From Mercurialis annua (lineage: Eukaryota > Streptophyta > Magnoliopsida > Malpighiales > Euphorbiaceae), in NCBI RefSeq assembly GCF_937616625.2, contig NC_065570.1:42291665-42355664 (forward strand): a stretch of DNA of 64,000 bases. Reading direction: 5' to 3'. The notes under the pieces were generated by a model. That model was not told where the DNA came from. It saw only the letters and a program-made list of their open reading frames with translations, and searched no databases. A program made the position numbers and the translations under genes. This document shows, in pieces, positions 34,467 through 43,756 of the stretch. The first letter of the stretch is position 1; the number at the start of each line of letters is the position of its first letter.

Positions 34467-35688
34467 GTTTTGTCAAGTATTTATGCTTGTTTGTATGACT
34501 GCTCGTTGGGGCCGTTACTTTGTCGGGCTTGGTTTTTGGCGTACTTGCTTTAGAAAGAGTTACCTAGGCCCAGCCCGTTGTTTTTACTTGGGCGCTTATG
34601 GAGCTGGTTTAATTTTTAAAATTTCAAAATTGTAATCATTTGAAATCCCCTGGACTTCCGCCTGTCGCCACGTTTCACACAGGTAACCGCTTAACGGTTC
34701 TCTAGTTTCTTCTTTAAATGCTTTTTTCAAATTTCCTTTTTCTCTTTTAACTGCTCCTTTTTCCTCCTCTCATCTGCTCTTGCTTCGGCTTCATTTCCTT
34801 CAATCTTTGGGTGTTTTCTTCCTCCTTTTATCAGGTAAATCTCTTTCATCTGCTTTATTAGTAGTGTAATTGATTCAATGCCTCGGACTAGGTCTTCTGT
34901 CTCTCTTCCCTCATCTGGTACGGCTGTAGAGTATAGGAATTCTCTTGATACTTTTACCTCCAATGTTGATAAAGAGATTTTGGCTGAATTCCGTGAAGAG
35001 TATGGTATTCCTCTTAGCTATTCTCTTTTTGTCTGCGGTTCTCGAGTTGCTGCTAACACCTTCGTCGGTGACGGCAAGGTTATTGTTTATAAAGAGCAGT
35101 TGCGTTGTGGCTTGCGTTTTCCTTTGGATCCTCTGATCAAAGCCTTTATTGTAGATTATCAAGTTCCTCTGGTTCAAATCCACCCTAACGCCATTAGGAC
35201 TCTTTGTTGCTTCGTTGAGTTGTCTCACGAACGGGGCTTAGTCCCTTCTCTAGGTCTCCTTAGCCAACTGTTCTTCGTGTCTCGTCGCAACAATGAGTTT
35301 TACGTTCGTTTAGTTGCTCATAGGGGTAAGAGGGTAGTTGAAGGTCTCCCTAAGATCACTAAACGTTGGCAGCGGTCATTTTTTGTTGTCAGTCATGATG
35401 AAGCTTTTGTTGATTTTCCTACTGAGTGGGTTGATGATGCAGCCTCGTTGGCTTTCTCTCCCCTTTCTGCTACTGAGTTGGAGGTAGTAGATTCTCTTGT
35501 TGATGATGCCAAAAGTTGTATGTACGATTGTTGTGATTTAGTCGATAAATACCTTCTGCGAGAGTTTCCTCATCTTGAGTTGCCCCTTCGTGCTGTGACT
35601 GAGGGTCCTCTAGAGAGTGAGGGTACCCTATCTCAATCTTGCCATAATTCTCCTACTGGATCTTATGTAGATTTGACTGCCTCTCATG

Positions 35689-35765
35689 GTATGCTTCAAT
35701 TTGTCTCGTTTTCTCTTACTTGATGTTTATTCATCTTTTGATTCGTTTGTTTTTGGCAACTGCAG
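35689..35765 (+). other. Intron 1 of the antisense ORF
   Basis: 77 nt, GTATGC donor and a T-rich tract ending AACTGCAG. Splicing joins ...LTASH to MGDNYLDS in phase. Confidence 0.8.
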
Positions 35766-36163
35766 ATATGGGTGATAACTATCTGGATTCGTTGAAAATG
35801 TCCTTTGATGAAGATGTCCCTGTGATTACTGGTGTTGTTCCAGCATCTACTTCTCTCCCTCCTAAGCCTGTGGTGAAGTTGGAGAAATCCATGGATGCCA
35901 CCTTGGCTGCCCCTTCTGCGAAAAAGAACCGTGATGGTCGTGACAAAGCCAAACAGGGCTCTGCCAAGCGACTGAAAACGAACCTGGATGCTTGCCCCAG
36001 TCCCAGGGAGTGGTTGGAGCGAAACGTGGACAATGTGACTGTGACCTCTCCTGGTATTGCGTCTCTTTTCTCGCAGTTTGTTCAATTCCCTCAGGATATG
36101 GAGTCTTGGACCGATCTCTCGGAAAGTGATGCCTGCGACCGGGTTGACATCGCTTTACTTCAG

Positions 36164-36250
36164 GTTTGAAATAATTCCCTCCTCATTGTCTTTTCTTTCT
36201 TCTTTTCCTCTGTTTTTGTTTAGTTGTTTGTTTGTACCGTTTTCTGTCAG
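36164..36250 (+). other. Intron 2 of the antisense ORF
   Basis: 87 nt, GTTTGA donor and strongly pyrimidine-rich tract ending TTTCTGTCAG. It joins ...DIALLQ to LLQGNALMRR at phase 0. Confidence 0.78.
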
Positions 36251-37292
36251 CTTTTGCAAGGGAATGCTTTGATGCGTCGTCACCGAGATGAGATGGTCTC
36301 CTTGAGTCACAAGCATGAAAAGGAAATGGCTTCCCTTCGGGCTACTGCGGCTGCGGAGAAGGTCAGGTTATCCAAGCTGAGTCAGACGGCTGCTGATCGC
36401 CTGAAAATTATGGAGAAAAAGGTCTCTGATCGTGAGAATGCTCTGATGGAATTGAGGCTGTCCTATGACAAGTTGTTGCAGGAGTAGAGAAGTAGCAAAC
36501 AGGATGCTAATGTGTACGTAAGTGGGTGTTTGACTGATTTCTGCTCTACCGTCATTAAAATTGTGCGTGCAGATTACCCGGAGTATGATATAAGTAAGTT
36601 TCTGTCCATTGATCTTCGCGCGCTGGGTCAGCGTGTTGCGGCCAAGGTGGCTGCGAAGAAAGCCGGGCGGAGTGTTTCTCCTATTCTTCCGTCGGATGCA
36701 GTTAATGATGGGGCTATTGATGCGATCGGATCCGAGGAGAATGTCAAAGGTGCTGAGAAGAAGGAAGTGACGCCTTCTTCTGAAATTCTTGCTGGGACTG
36801 AGGTGGCTGTGCCATCTACTGAGTTGACCCCCGAAGCTGAAGCTAGTGCCTCAGACCAAGGGCTGGGTGACGTGGACCCAATTGACATTTTGCTTCCCGT
36901 AGGAGATGCGGTTGGTCCAAAGGAGGGAGCGACCCTGCCAGAGGAAGATGTATAGGCCGTGTGTTTGGCCGTTTTGTTTCTTTTCTTGCTACTTGTTAGG
37001 TAGCTTTTGTACGTAGTTGGGGAGTCTTTATAGTAGACTCCCTTCTTTTGATTAACCGAACAATTTGTATTTTCGTATTTCAAGTGTTGGCGACTGGTTG
37101 CAGAGTCGTCTTGTTGTGTCATATACTTTGATTGCGTTCCTCTCTTTTTTTTTTCTTATATAGACATGTGTAGCTGCGTCCTGTGTCTTCGTCATACTAC
37201 TGGTTATACTCATATGGCTGACATAAATGAATAAATTTAAATAAAGTAAGAAGAAAAGAAGTAACTTTATTCATGAATGGTGGTTACATCTT

Positions 37293-38665
37293 TTACTGAA
37301 GGTATAGCTTCAGATTTTCAACATTCCAAGTCCGAGGTAATGGAGTCCCATCTAGGTGAGCTATTTTGTATGCGCCCTTGCCGACTACTGCTACTACGTG
37401 ATATGGACCGTCCCAGTTGGCCTCTAATTTTCCAACTCCGGCGGCTCCTCTTCCAATTTCTGCCTTTTTCAGGACTAAGTCTCCTTCTTCGAATTTTCTT
37501 TCTTTGACTCGGGCGTTGTGATACTTGGTCATCTGTCTGCGATATGCCTCAGCTCGGATTGCTACCTGCCGTCTTCTTTCTTCGAGGAGGTCCAGGCATA
37601 GCCTTAGGGACTCCTCGTTGCGATCTTCGTCTAAGACCTGAACTCGTAAGGTTGGCATTCCAAGTTCTACTGGGAGAACAGCTTCGGTGCCATACGTGAG
37701 GCGAAATGGGGTTTCCCCTGTTGCTTTTCTGGGGGTAGTTCGATAGGCCCAGACCACGTGATAAAGCTCATCAATCCATCTCCCTTTTAAGTCTCCTAGC
37801 CTCTTCTTTATTCCAGAAAGGATGGTGCGGTTGGTGACTTCTGTTAGTTCGTTGGTTTGCGGGTGTGCTACTGAGGAGAATTTTAAGAGAATTCCTAGCT
37901 CAGTGCAGAAATCTCTGAAGCTGGCGCAGTAAAATTGCTTCCCGTTGTCTGTGACTAGGGCATGTGGAGTGCCGAACCTGTGACATGTTAATGTGTGGTT
38001 TTGTTTTGCTTTTGACTAAAGGAAAAAATGAAAAATACCAAATACCTGCTCATGACTTCGTTTGATAACCACTTCTGGATTTTCTTACTTGTTATGGTTC
38101 TCATGGGTTGTACCTCTAACCACTTGGTGAAATGGTCGACTGCGACTACTATAAATTTTACTTGTCCTCTCGCTGGGACAAAAGGTCCCAGTATGTCTAC
38201 TCCCCAGATCATGAAGGGCCAAGGGCTTCCAATAGTTGACTAGTGATCGGATGGGGTTCTGATGAGCGACCCAAATTTCTGGCATTTATCGCACTTCTTG
38301 ACCATTTCTTCAGCGTCTTTTTTCATCATGGGCCAATAAAATCCCTGTAACATTGCTTTTCTGTATAGAGTTACTGCGCCCTCATGAGCTCCACATTCTC
38401 CTTCATGGATTTCCCGAAGGACGTAGCTTCCTTCTTCTAGTGATATGCATTTAGACCATGGGTGTGTGACTGAGGTCCGGTACAATGCTCCCTCTATTAG
38501 TGAATAGACGGAGGAAATTCGAAATAGCTTAGCCGCTTCGGTACGTCCTTCAGGTAGGACTCCGTCCGCTAAATATGCCACTATGGGTTGCATCCATGGA
38601 TCAAGGACTGCGACTGGTAACACCTGCTGCTCCTCTACTGTTGGTGTTAACCGCTCCTCCTTCAT
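37293..38665 (-). pseudogene. int: Retand-like integrase with intron and premature stop
   Basis: It continues pol in a frame shifted by one base near 38650-38668. The zinc-binding domain reads HEGECGAHEG...CDKCQKFG (about 38290-38400). A TAG at 38240-38242 follows RTPSDH. The catalytic core goes on in the same frame with WGVDILGPF (first Asp), is split after NEVMSR by a 68-nt GT-AG intron at 37978-38045, and resumes FGTPHALVTDNGKQF (second Asp). The catalytic Glu is in TEVTNR. AYRTTPRKATGETPFRLTYG and the C-terminal DGPYHVV...NVENLKLYL complete it. All three catalytic residues are kept. The stop and frameshift inactivate this copy. Confidence 0.88.
37978..38045 (-). other. GT-AG intron in integrase
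   Basis: In element sense it starts GTATTTGG and ends CATGTCACAG, with a T-rich middle and a branch-like TTAAC about 12 nt before the end. Unspliced it shifts the frame (68 nt). Spliced, it restores the conserved R-FG-PHA-VTDNG core exactly. Confidence 0.85.
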
Positions 38666-41600
38666 TTGGAGTGATACGTATAGCTGGTTTCACTGCGGCT
38701 GCCTTGGCTATTATATCTGCTCTAGTGTTCTCTTCTCTGGGGATGGGTATGATTTCCCATTGTCCTCCGTTCTTTTCGATCTTCTTGAGTTGTTCCTTTG
38801 CTCTTGCCATGTATTTCGCCATGTTTTGGTCCTTGGTCTGGAATTGTCCCAACACCTGACTAGTGACTAGTTGGGAATCACTGTGGATTTTTAGCTTTTC
38901 CGCTTCAATTGCGATTTCGAGTCCTGTTAAGAGGGCCTCATATTCTGCTACATTGTTAGCATATGGCAGAAATATTTGCCTGAGAAATGAATAAAACATA
39001 TTTGTACCTGCCACATTGTTGGTAGCCTTGAAGCTTAGGTGTACTGCATACTCAATTGCGATTTTGTGAGGTCCTAATAGGACTACACCTGCTCCGGCTC
39101 CTTGGTCACTGGAGGCTCCGTCTACGAATAGGTTCCATGTCAACTCCTCGGTTGCTGAGTCACACGGTTTCTCTGTCATCTCTGCCACGAAATCCGCGAG
39201 TGCCTGGGCTTTCAAAGTGGTCCTTGGTTCGTACCTGATGTCGTGCTCTCCCAGTTGTACCGACCAACTGACCAATCGTCCTGAAGTCTCAGGTCGGTAC
39301 AATGCTTTCCTCAAAGGCTGGTTTATGCGCACTATGACTGTGTGTCCTTGGAAATACGGTTTGAGCTTTTTGGTGGTTATGACGACGGCAAGTGCAAGTT
39401 TGTCTATGGTTGGGTAATTGAGCTCTGCCCCTTTTAGCGTTCTGCTTATGTAGTATATCGGCCATTGCTCCTCCTCTTCCTCCCGTACTAGTACTGAGGC
39501 GATAGTCTCTCTCCCTACCGATAAGTACAGGTACAGGTTCTCCCCGGCTACGGGCCTACTCAGTAGGGGCGGGTTAGTCAAGAATGCCTTCAATTCTTCG
39601 AATGCGACTTGGCAATCCTCATCCCATTTGAATTTTTTCATGTTCCGGAGTTGTTTGAAAAACGGCAGGCATTTTTTGGCTGAGGAAGAAATGAAACGTC
39701 CCAGTGCCGTGACTCTGCCATTCAGCTTCTGTACGTCCCTCACACTCTGGGGGGCCTTCTTATCTATCACTGCTTGAATCTTTTCTGGGTTTGCTTCTAT
39801 TCCTCGTTGGCTGATCAGATAGCCTAGGAATTTCCCTTCTTTAACACCGAAAGCGCATTTTGCCGGGTTGAGTTTCATTCCGAACTTGTTCAGGACTTTG
39901 AAGGTTTCTTCTAAGTCTTGGGCGTGTTCCTCTGCTGTTAGGCTCTTCACAATTATGTCATCCACGTAGGCTTCTACATTCCTCCCCAGCTGGTCTTGGA
40001 ACATAAAGTTGACCAGACGTTGATAGGTGGCTCCTGCGTTCTTTAGTCCAAACGGCATGACTTTGTAACAGTATGTCCCTCGGTCTGTGACGAAGGAAGT
40101 TTTCTCTTGATCCTTCTCCTCCATCGGTATTTGATGATACCCTTGCGCTGCGTCTACGAAGCTATATAGGAGATGGCAGGCTGTTGAGTCCACTAACTGG
40201 TCTATGTTGGGGAGCGGGTAGCTGTCCTTTGGGCAGGCCTTGTTCAAGTCTGTGAAATCGACACACATCCTGTACTTCCCGTTTGCCTTCTTTACTAGGA
40301 CGACGTTTGCCACCCATTCAGGGTAGAAAACTTTGCGGATAAAATCTGCTGCTTCCGATATGTTTACTTCGTCTGCGATTATCTTCTGCCTCTCCTCAGT
40401 GAATCTCCTCTTCTTTTGGACTTTGGGTACGCTCCCTGGGATCACGTTCAGCTTGTGCGACGCTACTTTGGGATCGATTCCCACGATCTCCGTTGGTTCA
40501 GTGGCGAAAGACTCCACGTTCTTTTTCAGTATCTCTGTTATTTCTTGTGCTACCTTTTCCGGTACCTCTGTGCCTACTTTGACCATCTTGGTCTCAGTTA
40601 GGTGAAGTTCTTTCATGACGCCTACTGGTTCTGCTCCTTGTGACTCCTCCTCTTCTACTGCGTCTCCTGGGAACGCCTCAATAGTCAAACTCTCATCTTC
40701 CTTTGTTGTTACCAAGCAGCATTCCTTGGCCATCTCCTGGTCTCCTCTGACCACTACTATCCCAGATGACGTTGGCATTTTCAGGGTCAGCAGCCTGATG
40801 CTAGTCACTGCTCCCGTCTGGTACAAGAATGGTCTGCCCAGTATGCTGTTGTAGGCCAGTGGAAGGTCTACTACATTAAACTGAGCATGCATCTTTTTGA
40901 CTGGCCCTTCACTTCTATTTCCCAACTCTACATATAAACTTACTGTTCCTTCTGGACGTATTGGTGCTCCTCCCAGGCCTACTAGTGGGACTGAGGACTT
41001 CCGCAGGTCTGTTGTTGAGCCTTTCATCTCTTTGAATGCCTCCAAGGTTAATAAGTTCACAGAACTGCCTTCATCTACCAGTATCCGTTTTACTAGGTGA
41101 TTTGTGATTATGGCTTCTATCACCGACGCGTCATTGTGTGGTCCCTTCACATGATGTCCATCGTCTGGTCCGAACGATATCTCAGGGATTACTTCTCTTT
41201 CAATTGCGAACACTGTGGCCGACCCTCTTCTGTTTCTTTTCTTTTTCTGATTATTGTTGTAGGGCTCTCCTCCTTCTATCACGTTTACTACGCCTGCGAC
41301 CTCTTTCTGCTTCTTGTTTTGTTCCTCCTTTTCTGTTGACTCCCCTTTTCTTTTGTCTCCGGGTCTGTCGTTGACAAATTTCTTCAAGAGTCCAGACTGG
41401 ATTAGCTGCTCTATTTCTCTTTTGAGGTCCCAACATCTGTCCGTGTCGTGGCCATAGCCCTCATGGAAGCGACAGTATTTGCTCTTGTCTCTCTGGATGT
41501 CCAGATCCATCTTCCGGGGTGTGTTGAACATCACTCGGTTCTGTTTCATCCAGCTGAGTATGTATACTGGGGCTTTATTCAACGGGGTGAAATCGTAGGG

Positions 41601-43190
41601 TCTGTGCCCTGCGCCATATCGCTGAGTCCGTGGCCGTTCTTCCTCCTTCTTCCCTCGATATCTGGAACTATCCTGCTTGGTGTGCTCATGTTGTTTCGTG
41701 AGGGTTCTTCGGGCTTCGTCTAGTTCCACATATTTATGAGCGATCAGCATTAAGTCTTGAAAGGTGGTCGGCTTTTTCATCAGGATCTTGTCACGGAGTT
41801 CTTCAAACTTTGTTCCCATTTTCATTGCTTCGATGGCTGTGTCATGGTTCAGGTTTTCGATTTGCACTGCTTCCTTGTTGAATCTTTCTACGAAATTTTT
41901 GAGGGTCTCCTGCTCTCCTTGCTTGCACTTCCTCAAGTCGCTGGAACTCTTCTGCATGGGGATATTTGTTCTGAACCTTGCTTTGAATGCTGATGCTAAG
42001 TCGGAGAAAGAACTTATTGACCCTGCCTTGAGACATGAGTACCATTTTTGCGCCGATGCTTTTAACGTCGCAGGGAACACTCTACAGAGCATGGGATCAG
42101 TCACATCTTGTAGCATCATGATCGTCTTGAACTTCGAGATGTGGCTTTTCGGATCTCCTGTTCCATCAAAAGGCTCAAAAGTTGGTAATTTAAACCTTGA
42201 AGGGAACCTTACCGACTGTATCTCTGAGTTGAGTGGGGAGTCTTCGTCCTCTCGCTCCTCCTCTGCTCCCTTGCCTTCTTTCTGATATTTCTTCATGGCG
42301 TTCTTAATTTTCTCGTCAATGTTGCTCCTTTCGTCCGCTCCCCTCCTCTTGTTGGATGAATGGCTTTCTGCGTCCTTGTTGTGCTTCCCTGGCATCTTGG
42401 TTCCTTTTGATTTGTCGTCTTCAATTACATGAATTCGACCGCTATTCCGCACCGCTGCTTCTGCGACCTTCTCCTGGGCTGTCTTATCTCCCAGGAGCGG
42501 GAATGCTCCTGGTCCCTTGTCTAGCCCCTCCTTCTCCTTTTGTAGTATGGGCTCCGATTGTCCTCTTCTCGGTGCGTTTCCTCTTTCTTTTGCCTTAGTG
42601 ACTGGGGGATCCTCTCTACGTCTGGTCCCTACGTCAACTCCCTGGTTTTGCTTTTCTGCGAATATTTCCTGATCTCTTGCCAGTCCTATCAGGTGGTCCT
42701 GGAAGTCATTGATGCTCTTCATTACTGCCTCATGATAGAGGGGTGGCATAGGCACCCCCTGGGGTACGTATGGGGGTATCTGCGCCGTTGACGTCACTGT
42801 TCCTTCTGTGTCTAGGGACGGGAAGGGAATAGGCTGGACGGGTCGCAGATACCCTGGTTGGTTAGGTTGACTCCACGGATAGTAACCTGGATACCATCCT
42901 CCTGCCTGTTGCTGGTAGGTCATAGGTGGCTGGTATTGTGGAGTATAATATCCCCACGGCGAGGTTGTGTTCCTCAGTGAGTGTATGCCCTGAACGTTTC
43001 TCATCATGGGTGGTGGTGTGATGTCGTACGCGGCTCCTGTGGTTGCTGGTACGGTCCCACTGGAGATCGGAACGTTAATTCTTATTCCTCCTTCGGGCAT
43101 CAAGGGTGGGATGATCGGACCGCCGCTTGCTGGTAAGCCTGCTGTTGTCACGACCACTCCCGGCGGTGGTGGTTCTTCTCTTGCCTCCAT
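38601..43190 (-). CDS. gag-pol: Retand-like Gag-Pol polyprotein (gag, protease, RT, RNase H, aRNase H)
   Basis: One long open frame; the frame extends up to the PBS, but the first ATG is at 43190 (MEAREEPPPPG). A Pro/Gln-rich N-terminus is followed by the gag core (FKLPTFEPFDGTGDPKSHI from about 42210), a zinc-knuckle-like CRFHEGYGHDTDRC (about 41435-41480) and protease with LVDEGSSVNLL (about 41055-41090). RT shows YRMCVDFTDLNKACPKDSYP (about 40215-40275) and catalytic YVDD (about 39960). RNase H includes YPTIDKLALAVV. A second, archaeal-type RNase H starts LFVDGASSDQGAGAG (about 39110), where a 63-nt apparent intron lies. The frame ends at 38601 after a frameshift that separates integrase. 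Order and dual RNase H are typical of the Tat lineage. Gag to RNase H look intact. Confidence 0.93.
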   Translation of the reverse strand: MEAREEPPPPGVVVTTAGLPASGGPIIPPLMPEGGIRINVPISSGTVPATTGAAYDITPPPMMRNVQGIHSLRNTTSPWGYYTPQYQPPMTYQQQAGGWYPGYYPWSQPNQPGYLRPVQPIPFPSLDTEGTVTSTAQIPPYVPQGVPMPPLYHEAVMKSINDFQDHLIGLARDQEIFAEKQNQGVDVGTRRREDPPVTKAKERGNAPRRGQSEPILQKEKEGLDKGPGAFPLLGDKTAQEKVAEAAVRNSGRIHVIEDDKSKGTKMPGKHNKDAESHSSNKRRGADERSNIDEKIKNAMKKYQKEGKGAEEEREDEDSPLNSEIQSVRFPSRFKLPTFEPFDGTGDPKSHISKFKTIMMLQDVTDPMLCRVFPATLKASAQKWYSCLKAGSISSFSDLASAFKARFRTNIPMQKSSSDLRKCKQGEQETLKNFVERFNKEAVQIENLNHDTAIEAMKMGTKFEELRDKILMKKPTTFQDLMLIAHKYVELDEARRTLTKQHEHTKQDSSRYRGKKEEERPRTQRYGAGHRPYDFTPLNKAPVYILSWMKQNRVMFNTPRKMDLDIQRDKSKYCRFHEGYGHDTDRCWDLKREIEQLIQSGLLKKFVNDRPGDKRKGESTEKEEQNKKQKEVAGVVNVIEGGEPYNNNQKKKRNRRGSATVFAIEREVIPEISFGPDDGHHVKGPHNDASVIEAIITNHLVKRILVDEGSSVNLLTLEAFKEMKGSTTDLRKSSVPLVGLGGAPIRPEGTVSLYVELGNRSEGPVKKMHAQFNVVDLPLAYNSILGRPFLYQTGAVTSIRLLTLKMPTSSGIVVVRGDQEMAKECCLVTTKEDESLTIEAFPGDAVEEEESQGAEPVGVMKELHLTETKMVKVGTEVPEKVAQEITEILKKNVESFATEPTEIVGIDPKVASHKLNVIPGSVPKVQKKRRFTEERQKIIADEVNISEAADFIRKVFYPEWVANVVLVKKANGKYRMCVDFTDLNKACPKDSYPLPNIDQLVDSTACHLLYSFVDAAQGYHQIPMEEKDQEKTSFVTDRGTYCYKVMPFGLKNAGATYQRLVNFMFQDQLGRNVEAYVDDIIVKSLTAEEHAQDLEETFKVLNKFGMKLNPAKCAFGVKEGKFLGYLISQRGIEANPEKIQAVIDKKAPQSVRDVQKLNGRVTALGRFISSSAKKCLPFFKQLRNMKKFKWDEDCQVAFEELKAFLTNPPLLSRPVAGENLYLYLSVGRETIASVLVREEEEEQWPIYYISRTLKGAELNYPTIDKLALAVVITTKKLKPYFQGHTVIVRINQPLRKALYRPETSGRLVSWSVQLGEHDIRYEPRTTLKAQALADFVAEMTEKPCDSATEELTWNLFVDGASSDQGAGAGVVLLGPHKIAIEYAVHLSFKATNNVAGTNMFYSFLRQIFLPYANNVAEYEALLTGLEIAIEAEKLKIHSDSQLVTSQVLGQFQTKDQNMAKYMARAKEQLKKIEKNGGQWEIIPIPREENTRADIIAKAAAVKPAIRITPNEGGAVNTNSRGAAGVTSRSP
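38945..39007 (-). other. 63-nt in-frame insertion, apparent intron, in archaeal-type RNase H
   Basis: In element sense it starts GTACAAATATG and ends AATGTAGCAG. Its last 13 bases repeat the 13 bases just before it (AACAATGTGGCAG versus AACAATGTAGCAG). Removing it leaves the conserved TNNVAEYEALL motif without any change. It has no stop and a length divisible by three, so the unspliced frame stays open. A branch-like TGCTAAC lies near the end. Confidence 0.75.
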
Positions 43191-43237
43191 TCCGTCTTCA
43201 AAACCAAGATTAAAACTTATATTAGAAATAAATGTCG

Positions 43238-43257
43238 TTCCCACAGACGGCGCCAAA
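43238..43257 (-). other. Primer-binding site of the Retand-like element
   Basis: In element sense TTTGGCGCCGTCTGTGGGAA follows the 5' LTR directly. TGGCGCCGTCTGTGGGAA-like sites are typical of Tat-lineage elements. I do not assign the tRNA. Confidence 0.88.
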
Positions 43258-43678
43258 TGATGGTTTTGATGATCGTCGTTGTCACTATTGTCGCTGAGCT
43301 CCCACCTGCTAAGATCAACAGGTTAGAAGGATTCGAGCCGGTGTTGGCTCGAACACCCTCTGATGCCAAAGTCAGTCTCTGATGAGGTCTCAGTGAAAGT
43401 AATGATGAGAAGTGAATATGAGAGTTACCTGGCTTAGGCTTCGTCTATATATATATTGCATAGTCTTTGTATCCTAATAGGATTGTTTCTCTATTAGTCT
43501 CAGTTATCTCTTTGAGATTCGCCTCTATCACTGATCTTAAGGGATTTTGGTGTTATCTTGATATCTTCAGCTGTTATAGCTGCGTACTGGGTCAGGGACC
43601 TGAATAGATCGGTCTCTGGGTCCCTATTCAGGGCCGTTGTAGTGAGTCTTGTCCCTTGTTCTGGTCCTTTATCCATCA
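43258..43678 (-). repeat. 5' LTR of the Retand-like element
   Basis: 421 bp, same length as the 3' LTR, with about seven substitutions between them. Followed by the right TSD copy CTAGT. Confidence 0.95.
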
Positions 43679-43756
43679 CTAGTCAATGATTTTGTATGCA
43701 TATATTATATATAAAAAAAAATCAATTAAACCGGTTCATTCAATAGTCTGTACAAT

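Larger units (their letters stand above)
34878..36955 (+). pseudogene. Antisense ORF of the Retand-like element (Transposase_28-like), three exons, one stop
   Basis: Exon 1 is 34878-35688, exon 2 35766-36163, exon 3 36251-36955. Both introns have GT-AG ends and keep one frame throughout. Residues about 30-140 (EEYGIPLSYSLFVCG; YKEQLRCGLRFPLDPLIKAF; IHPNAIRTLCCFVEL) match the conserved domain of plant gypsy-associated proteins known in Pfam as Transposase_28, though no transposase activity is shown. Exon 3 begins with a coiled coil (RRHRDEMVSLSHKHEKEMAS...), then an acidic tail. A TAG at 36485-36487 ends the frame after LLQE; the same frame is open again to the TAG at 36953-36955. The gene converges on integrase. 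Its function in Tat elements is unknown. Confidence 0.85.
34026..43678 (-). mobile_element. Tat/Retand-like Ty3/gypsy element with antisense ORF
   Basis: A complete 9653-bp element with 421-bp LTRs (34026-34446 and 43258-43678; ends TGATGG...CCATCA; about seven differences, 98 % identical) and TSD CTAGT (34021-34025, 43679-43683). Minus-strand order: 5' LTR, PBS, gag, protease, RT, RNase H, archaeal-type RNase H, integrase, then a convergent plus-strand ORF, a purine-rich tract and the 3' LTR. Dual RNase H and an antisense ORF between pol and the 3' LTR are traits of the Tat lineage (Retand, Grande, RIRE2). One frameshift and one stop in pol and one stop in the antisense ORF make this copy defective, but it is young. 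Confidence 0.95.

Noticed and set aside
38575..43260. Plus-strand ORFs of 60-170 codons opposite gag-pol
   Set aside because: Shadows of the long minus-strand polyprotein.
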